A DNA stretch of 64,000 bases, taken from assembly GCF_001039355.2 (NCBI RefSeq), contig NW_019775770.1:77431-141430 (forward strand). The letters are read 5' to 3'. Shown here in pieces: positions 54,001 to 63,133 of this stretch. The first letter of the stretch is position 1; every line of letters starts with the position of its first letter. This stretch comes from Lingula anatina. Its lineage: Eukaryota; Brachiopoda; Lingulata; Lingulida; Lingulidae. Below the pieces are notes generated by a model. That model was not told the origin of the DNA and searched no databases. It was given only the letters and a program-made list of their open reading frames with translations. The position numbers were made by a program, and so were the translations under genes.

Positions 54001-57000
54001 TAAAGACCTAGGCTAGTTTAATAACAACAGAAAAATAATCATCAAAAACATTTCTATACCAGAGTTAGCATAAAATATGCAGCAGAACAGAAATCATTAA
54101 ATCTTAAATGTTTCAACCTTTTCAGTCAAACATACAGGAGATAAAAACAGTAAATGCACATATTTATATATAGTATGCAAACTCCCGTTAGGTAAAAATG
54201 TGATCTTACTATTTAACATATGCAACTTCTGGAGAAGAATATCCATAACAGCTGTTGTTGTGCTGATAATTCTGTTTTGTTCGGTGAACATCATTCCAAA
54301 CTCACTGCCCAGATATGGAGACATCTTCTCTAACAGACCAAATATCCTACAGTTGGAAAAATAGTAAAAAAAGTTTTAAGAAAAAACAGAGATGTATATC
54401 ACATTTGTTGACTTTTCAATTCTGCTATAAAACAGACCAAGGTAATGTTTTAGGATACAATCAAACTTTATCTTAAATTAATAAATTTAAACATTATTAT
54501 TTACAATAATAAAATTTGGTAGCATCACATCTTTATTGAAAGGACTTATTGTATCATTTAATGTTTGTTGATGAAGACCCTTTTCTCTTGAGCATATTGG
54601 CCAAAAACAGCAGGCACTGAACAAAACATGCACATTAATTTTGCTTTAATATAAAAAATAACAACACATACCAGTAACACAACAACTAATGAAACCATCA
54701 AGCTAGACTTTAATTCATATGCCTATTGCAGACCAGACTTACTGAGACACATCTTGAGACATCAGTTGTTGTTGCAGTCTCTCCGCAAACCTGCCCATTA
54801 TATCATACCACACAGAACCATTCATCCATGTTGGCAATTGCATTGTGGGCATTGCTGTGGGCACAGTAGGGGCATAAAAACTTTGGATGTACTTAGTGTA
54901 CAAATCTGTAACTTCTTGTAGGTTTGCCCCAAATTCTTTGAAGTCAAAGCTGCCATCAGCAGGGCCCTGTGGCTGTGAAATAAAAAATTGATTTTTGACC
55001 AGCAAAGCAAATTAGGACCTAAACAAAACTTAAAACCAACAAAGTAAATTAAAAACATAAGCAAGCAAAAAATAATGAAAGATTTATGAAATCATTGTGC
55101 TTCTGAAAACTGTGCTGATGGTACATGTAGCAACAACCAAATAAACACAAGGATTTTTCCCTACCATGGGTTCGAGCTGTCCAAAAAGGGCAAAGCCATC
55201 TTCTTATCCATTTCGTGCTTTGCCCATCAGCCTTTTTAACTGAAACTAACAGGGGTATCAAGGAAAACAAGATTACTTTTAGATGGAATGAAACTCAGGG
55301 TTTTTTCCTTACCATGAATACATTAGTTAATTCTGCCAGTAGAACAGTAAAGTTGGCTCCACAGAGGGTCATCTGGACAGAAGTGATATTAAAGGTGGAG
55401 CCAGGTGCTGGAGTCATGTAGTCATTCCAGTCCCCTGTACAAGTGGCATTTTTCATATTGTCAGGGCTAGTCCAGGTTGCTGGATTGAATGCTAGTCTCT
55501 CAATCATGGGCCATAACTGGAATAGTACAAAGGGTATTTTTAATAAGAAAACTAGTCACTGGAAGGGGTCAAAATTCACAAATATGGTCACTTTGTAAAA
55601 TGCAATAAAAATTAATATTATATTAATATTGTATATTTTACATGATCAAGCATTTTATCAATTAATCAATAAAGTCCACTGTGAGATTTAATTTCTATTC
55701 TTTTTTTATTCAAACTATATAAATGTAATTTGTAAATTTTTGCTGGTTATTAAAATATGTTCATTTTTTTTAAGCTGTTTCTTTTGGTTAAAATTTAGAT
55801 AGAAAACCGTTTATTAGGCATGTTTTACCAAACTTCAAAATTACCTCACATCTGTGTCATAATGGTGATTATTTGCTAAAAAATTCTTTCTTGTGTGAGT
55901 ATTATGACAGTTGGAGACCAAATTAATAAATTAATTTTGTAGATACATACTTTGAATTTATTTTTAAGCAACACCTTTTTATCACTATTTACCTTCTCTG
56001 GGTTTAAATACAAGGAGTTGAGGCCTGTCTCTACTAATTCTGGTGAGTGTTCTAAGAGTTTTACTACTCTCCAGGTTTCCTGGCCGCCTCCAAGCAATTC
56101 TTCAATGTTAAAAGTACCTGAAAGAATAAAAACATTTCAAAATATAAACTCATTGATAATAAAAAGTAATTTTCCAGTCTATTTATATTTGAAACCTTTA
56201 CACAAAAACACAATGAGAGGTAGAAGAAAAGTGAGAAGAATGCTAAAAGCAAAGATATGTAACTTTATCAAAATATCAGGCTGCACCAAAGTGTGAGGAA
56301 ATTACCTGACATAAACCCAAGTGAAACTTTCATCTGTACCAAGGCATTATTCACTGCCTGGAGGACCTGATAGCCGGCAGTGCTGTTGTCTGTTGTAAGC
56401 AGGCTCATTAACATGGGGCCAAAACCTTCAATTGTGGCTTGGATGCTGGAAAGGACAATACACAATCCAAGTCATTTATTAAATAACATGACAGTATTTC
56501 AAGAACAGGTACAACTTGTTTTTCTGTAATGTATTTGTTTAAAATATAATTCAATAAATTTGTATATCTACAAAGCACTTCAATAAAACATATATCAACA
56601 CACCTTTTAAGCTGAAAGATGGTTGTGATGTTTAACTGCAGTCAACCGCCCCCCCCCCCCCAATCTCTCCCTGTCTGTACAAACAAACCTGTTAGTCATG
56701 TTCAGATTCTGCACATGATGTACATAGTTATCAATCATGTTCTGCCAGCGTGTTTCATTCAGCCATGATGGTACTGCCATAGCTGGGGTGGCGGTATGGT
56801 TCCCAGTGAAAGTCTTGATCATCTCCTCCACTTGCTGCTGGATGTTGTGGATGTTCATGATGAACTTTTGTGTGGTGTTCTCTGGGACATTGGTGACATT
56901 GAACAAACTCATCTGAAAAAAATGACAAGATAGCTACAGTTGCATGAAGCATCAAATCAGTACAACAAATCAACTAAATCAAAACAATTTTTCACAGAAT

Positions 57001-60000
57001 GCACTATTATAATTCAAAATTGAGTAATGACTATCAAAACACACACTTTTCTTCCATAAGCCACAGCATCGCTAAAGATATTACTGTCCAAAGCACCAAA
57101 CCAAGTGTCCTTACCACATTACTCCAAGAGCCGTACATCTTGTCGTTGAGTTCCTGGAGTTCATGTAACACCACGGTGTAGTTCACAGTGCACAGGGTGT
57201 GCTGCACAGCACTGATGTTGACCTTTGAGTGGGCAGGGATGACCAGGAACTGACCAAGATCTTTAGTACACATAGTCTCTATGTTGGTGAACATCCCGCT
57301 CAAAGTGGAGGACTGGAAAATGTGAAGAAATAAATTAACTAAATTTAAGATATTAAAGGTTGACGCCAGGCATGCTTTTGGGTTGTAAGAAAAAAGTATT
57401 AAAAATAGCTCTCTGGACTTAAGAGTGGGAGTCTAGGGCTGTTTAAGCCAATAAAAAATTGGATTTCAGATTGAAATCAGAAAAAAATGTTTGAACCAAA
57501 AGGGTGCACATGTATAGTTTTTACTAATATAAAAACTTCATTCATTTTTCAAGTATGATGAAAGTATTGTCTACCTTAACTGGGTCTACAACAGTGTACA
57601 TGATCACTTCCGCTATCTCTGGAGACATTTCCATCAAAGACATTAATTTTTTGAGTTCCACCGTATCATTGGCCAATGTGAAGAAAGCATAAGGATTGCC
57701 TAAAAAGGAAAGAAATGAAGATAGTTGTATACAATTACACATATCAAACTCCATTAAGATATTAATTTTGATAGACATTTTATCAAACTTGCTCCAGTTT
57801 TCTTTGAAATTTTAAGCTATGCCATTTGAATGTCATAACAATTGTAACAATTGTTTAAAGCATAAACAAGAAGACAAATAAGTATAGTGCGATAAAATTT
57901 TCATCTTATGTTGTTGTAATATGTAAACCCCAGAACTTTAAGACATTAAAATACTTTTGCATCACCATGAAAGAGAAAATATCTATAATTGGCCCACCTG
58001 CAGAGAGAGAAATACTGTTTTTCACCAGGTCCATGACTCCATTCATTGAGTGCAGCAGAGACTTGGCTGAGTCTGACATGTTAAGCTGCAGCAGCATCTG
58101 TTCCACAGCAGGCATCAGCTGTGTTGTCAAAACATTGTATATGCCACTAAACAGAAGAAAAAAGATAAAGTATGCAATATTTTTATTTATTTAATAATTT
58201 ATTTTCAAAGCAATAACAAAAATTAAAGGTACTGCAGAGTGATGTTATGAGCTTATATTTTTCTGAGTAAAATGGCTTTTTTTCCCCGCAGCAAATGAAT
58301 TTTGTAAGTTGTTATGATATCAAAATCAACAAATACAATAGTTATCAATCAGATAATTTTCAAAGGGTTTTTCAGAAATGTCTTAAAATTAAGAGGGCAA
58401 ATGAAAAAAATTTGCGTGTTGATATTCTTAAAAAGAATATATATTACATATAGTAGTTCATATAAAGAATATACATATAAGAATAATCAAACCAACCTCT
58501 GATTCTGTAACATAGAAGTACGAGCCTCCAGTCCACCAGAAAACCTGAGCCACAAATCATTCCACACTGACACATTCATCCAGTCAGTTTCCTCACCAAA
58601 TTTGAAGGTTGGAGGGTTCCTGATTACTGCCTCTATCAGTCCCTGATATTTGCCATAGTTCATTACTAGTGCAGTAATATTCAGTCCTTCCACTTTCTGT
58701 CCTCTTGCTGTGGCCTCAATCTGAAAATATATTTTCCCATTTTTAAACTAATAATCTACACATGGAATTACTGGTCAAGAATTTTATTTTTTTTTTATCT
58801 AACAGAAGAACAAAATAAAGTAGTGAGCAACAAAGGAGAATGCTTAACTTCACTTTTTAAAAATCTATTTTCACTATTATTTTCTTCTTCATTTTTATAT
58901 TGGTTTCTTCAGTTTTATCCATTAAACAACTACTATAGAAAAATTACCAAAGATGAAATTGCTCTCATCTCAGTTGAGCTTTGGCTTATTTCTTCCAGGA
59001 GAATAGTGAAGTTGATGTTCAGGTCACACACATATTTGTGAATGGTGGCCATATCAGCATGGACTGTAGGGGGCACCACAACCACTGCTTCAAAGATTGT
59101 CATGTTCATACAAATCTTCTCCAATGGAATGTTTGTCAGAATAAAGGCCTAAACAATGAATGAATAGAGAAATTACAAAAATCAAAATTACTCTTATCAT
59201 TATCTGTATGCATGTGTCATGGTATTTTTTTATAGTGCAAGTGCATAAATGTATTACTGCATGATTAGTATCATCATCTAAACTTGTACCTTTTGTGTTT
59301 TATTTTTAACTCCATAAATTATTTATTTAGTATTCACTTTCCATACAAAAAACTATACGAAACATGCTGTTTATACTGTAGTGAAGTACTTCATCACTTT
59401 TTTTCTTCAATTTTTCAAAACTCAGAAAAGCATACCTTTGCTGGGTCCTCTGCCATTCCTCCAATTGTGTGTAACAGGACGTCCACGATCTCAGGGGAGT
59501 TTTCTAATGCAGTTTGGATCTTATTGAACTCACTGGAGTTGTACAAACTGAACACATCAAACTCACCAGTTTCTGAAATGTTATAAACATTAAAAGTTAT
59601 TTCTGGTTTTTCAATTTTTACATATATATAGTATAGGAAAACTGTACATGTAGTTGAACTTTATTAAAAGAATTATTTTCAACTTATCATTCCTGGGGTC
59701 ATTTATTTTGCAGGAACAAAAAGCCACATAAAAAACTGAATGCAAAAACCAGGGTAAATCATCATGTTACTTGCATTACAGAGCTCAAAAAGAAAAAAAT
59801 TTAATCTCCCCTGAAAACAAGAGGAATCTAAGTCAAAATGTTCAAAACTTGGGTTAACATATAGAATTGAAAACCCTTCAAGTCCAAGCTTACTGTTCAT
59901 TTGACGCAACATCTTGGTGGAGTAAACCAGCCATTCATTGAAGGTCATCATGCTGGCCTTGACAGAGTTCCACACATTTCCAGCTACAGGGTCACTGGCT

Positions 60001-63000
60001 GTCAGATTGTCCAACATTGTCATAAGGTTACCTAGGTCTCGGCTAAGGCTGAAACAAGGAACAAAAGAAGAAGTGGAAAACACCTTTGTGAAGAATGACT
60101 TCTACTTGAGGGTTTAACCAATCACAATTAAAGATCTGTACTCAATAAAATCCTGAATGAATAAACAATTGTCAGCACTTTGGGACTATGATTTAACTGA
60201 AACACCATGGAGAAGCTATAAAGGGTGTCAAATAAAGTCTTTAAAAAGCCATGGGCAATATCATACAGTTACTGTAGTGTTCTATTTAATATAATTTAAT
60301 TACAGCCAATGATTTTGGGGATACCAAAATCTTAAGTTCAATTTTATTTTAATCCTATCTATAAAAAAGTGAGTGGACAGGCATGTGCATGCCTCTGAGT
60401 GTTTGTGCATGTTTCTTGTCCATGCATGTGTTAGCATCATCACTGTTCCATCACGCTGCCTAACATACATGTACATGTAATTATAAACCATACCAACCTG
60501 TAGATATTTCCCATTTCTGACCATACTTTAGCATAGGACTGACCATAGGCACTGAAGTCCATACTCATCATCTGCATGACCAGAGCTGTCATATTGTATC
60601 TCTGAGATGAACCCACAGCTGTTGAAAACTGCATTGCTTTCTCATACATGCTCTTTGTGAGAGCACCAAGGCCCTCCCAGTCAAAGTTTTTGGGTGCTTC
60701 CCGAGACGCAGACATGTTGAACATTTGTTCCATCTGAAGGAAATGAACAGGCATGATAATACACTAATACAGATAAATGGTGGTGCTATTTAAGTAAAAA
60801 ACATAAACTATTGCCTAAACTAATCTTTAACTAAAAAGACAGATTTTTTAAGATGACATCCTTGATCACACATTCCTATATTATACATGATGTAATTAAT
60901 GCAAAAAACCCAAATTCAACAAAGCTAAGAAGGTGAAAACGTTTTTTTTTTTTTGGTAAATATTTCCTTTCTTAATTATTATAATAAACACTAAAATCCA
61001 AAACACTTATGCAGTTATCTTTAATTATATGACATATGGTCCTTTCCCAATCTATTAATGAAGACAGCAAAGATTTCATGTACCTGCTGCATAAACTTTT
61101 CCATAGGTTTCGTGAATTGGTTGATCTCTGCCATCATAGCAGTGTCATTCATTGTGCAGAAGAAAGTTTTCATTTCTGCCATGGGTATTTTGGATGGAGG
61201 CTGCAGAAGTTCCTCAAATGCATTTGTATCACAGAACATCACCTTCATGTCCACATTATTGCCCATGTCACTGATGTGTCTTGAAAACTCGGATATCTGA
61301 AGAAATGGAAAATAATCAACACATACTCCAGATGCAAATTTCATGATGTTATGCAATAACTGGAAATGGATTGTACAATTTTCTTTAAAAGCTTACAATT
61401 AAAATAAATTATCAACTGGCATTTGAATGATAGATACATGCAAGAATTAAATACAGCTTTACAATGACAGAAAAAAGTAAGTATTGATGTGATTGCAAAT
61501 GTACAGTTTACTAGAATTAGGGGCCAGGATATGCGACCATTAACTAAAAGAAAAAGTATTTAATTATTGCTAGTTTTGGGCCTTTATCTGTACAAAAAAA
61601 TGTTAATAAGAATGTAAGTTAGAGTAAATTTTTTTCAGACTTTAAAAAGAAGAACTATCAATTACTCTTTCTGGTTCCTGTATCGCCTTGGCAACAGTCT
61701 CCATGAGCTCAGGGCCATATTGGAACAGGTAATCCATCATCTTCCCAATGTAGCCTGTCCCATTCATTATGCCTGGGAAAGAAAAAGTTGGGGCATTTCT
61801 TTGAAATGTTAGACGCAACACAAAAAGTTTTTGAAATTGGCATGTTATTTTTCTTGCAACTCACATATAAATATATTTATCTATTTTGATAGACTTTCAA
61901 AGGTAAATCACAAAATTTTCAAAACCTCCATTAACTTTTTAAATTTTTTCCTAACGACTCTATTTTCCTAAATGAACTCGAGATTGCAGTTCCTTACCAA
62001 GAAGGAAATCATACTGTTGGTCACTCAACATCATATAGTCATACTGAGACTGGACAATAGGCCCTACAAATGCCCACATTTCTGTGTTCTGTTCCATCAT
62101 TGGTCCATAGGCCTGCATGGCTGACACCACCCTATGGGACAATGGAAGAAATCATTAGCTTGTTAACCAGTCATCACAAAAATACACTTATGGGCTGGTA
62201 ATGTCAAGTGACTTTTCTTTTACACTTACAAATAGTAAACAACAAAAGTTTAACTATCATCAGCAGTAGACATACAAGGCACCGTGAAATGTTAACAACA
62301 TAATTTGCTACACAAGTCAAGGACATTTTTCCCTAAATTTGTTGTTCTCATTCTTTCCAAAACAGCAGAGAAACTGTTTAAATTACCAAGTATGCCAAAT
62401 GATACCACCAAATGCAGCTTTTCATAAACATTTTATGTAATATGACTGCAAATAATTGATATACATAAAACACATTCACAATTTCTTTCTCAAAGAGAAA
62501 CCAAGATGGCAAGAAAATAAAAAATTACATGTTAATGATATTATTAGGATTAGCCCAGCTCTGCAGCATTTTCTCCCATTCTGCCATTGCAGTCTTATTG
62601 AGTTGCAGCAGATCTTTCCATATATCCATGTTATACAGCAAGGCATAGGTCTCCATGGTCTTATTGGGGGCTGACAGCATGGCCTCAGCTAAACCCTGAG
62701 CTCTGGTCCACATAGCAGTCATATTCGCTCTCTTCCACAGTGGAGAGTTATCTGGAGTGCTCATGTTGAAGGCAGCCATTATCATCATTGTCTGTAAGTA
62801 TGGCAAATGAAGATCAAAACAATGAAGAGAGCAACAGGAAAGAAATATTCTGATAAAAAATAATTATTTTGAGTTTTTAACTAAGCAGGGAAATGATCGT
62901 TGTTTTTCAATGAATCACTTTGATTTTCCTCCAGTCATGGATAGATTATTTTTTAAAAATTATACAAGCTTGAAGGCTAAATCAAAGATCAAATACAGAA

Positions 63001-63086
63001 ATACAAATTATATGGTAGCATACCAGAATAACGAAAATAATTAAAATCATTATAGTAATGTTTCTAGTCATTAAATTTGTAACCTA

Positions 63087-63133
<47 letters not shown>

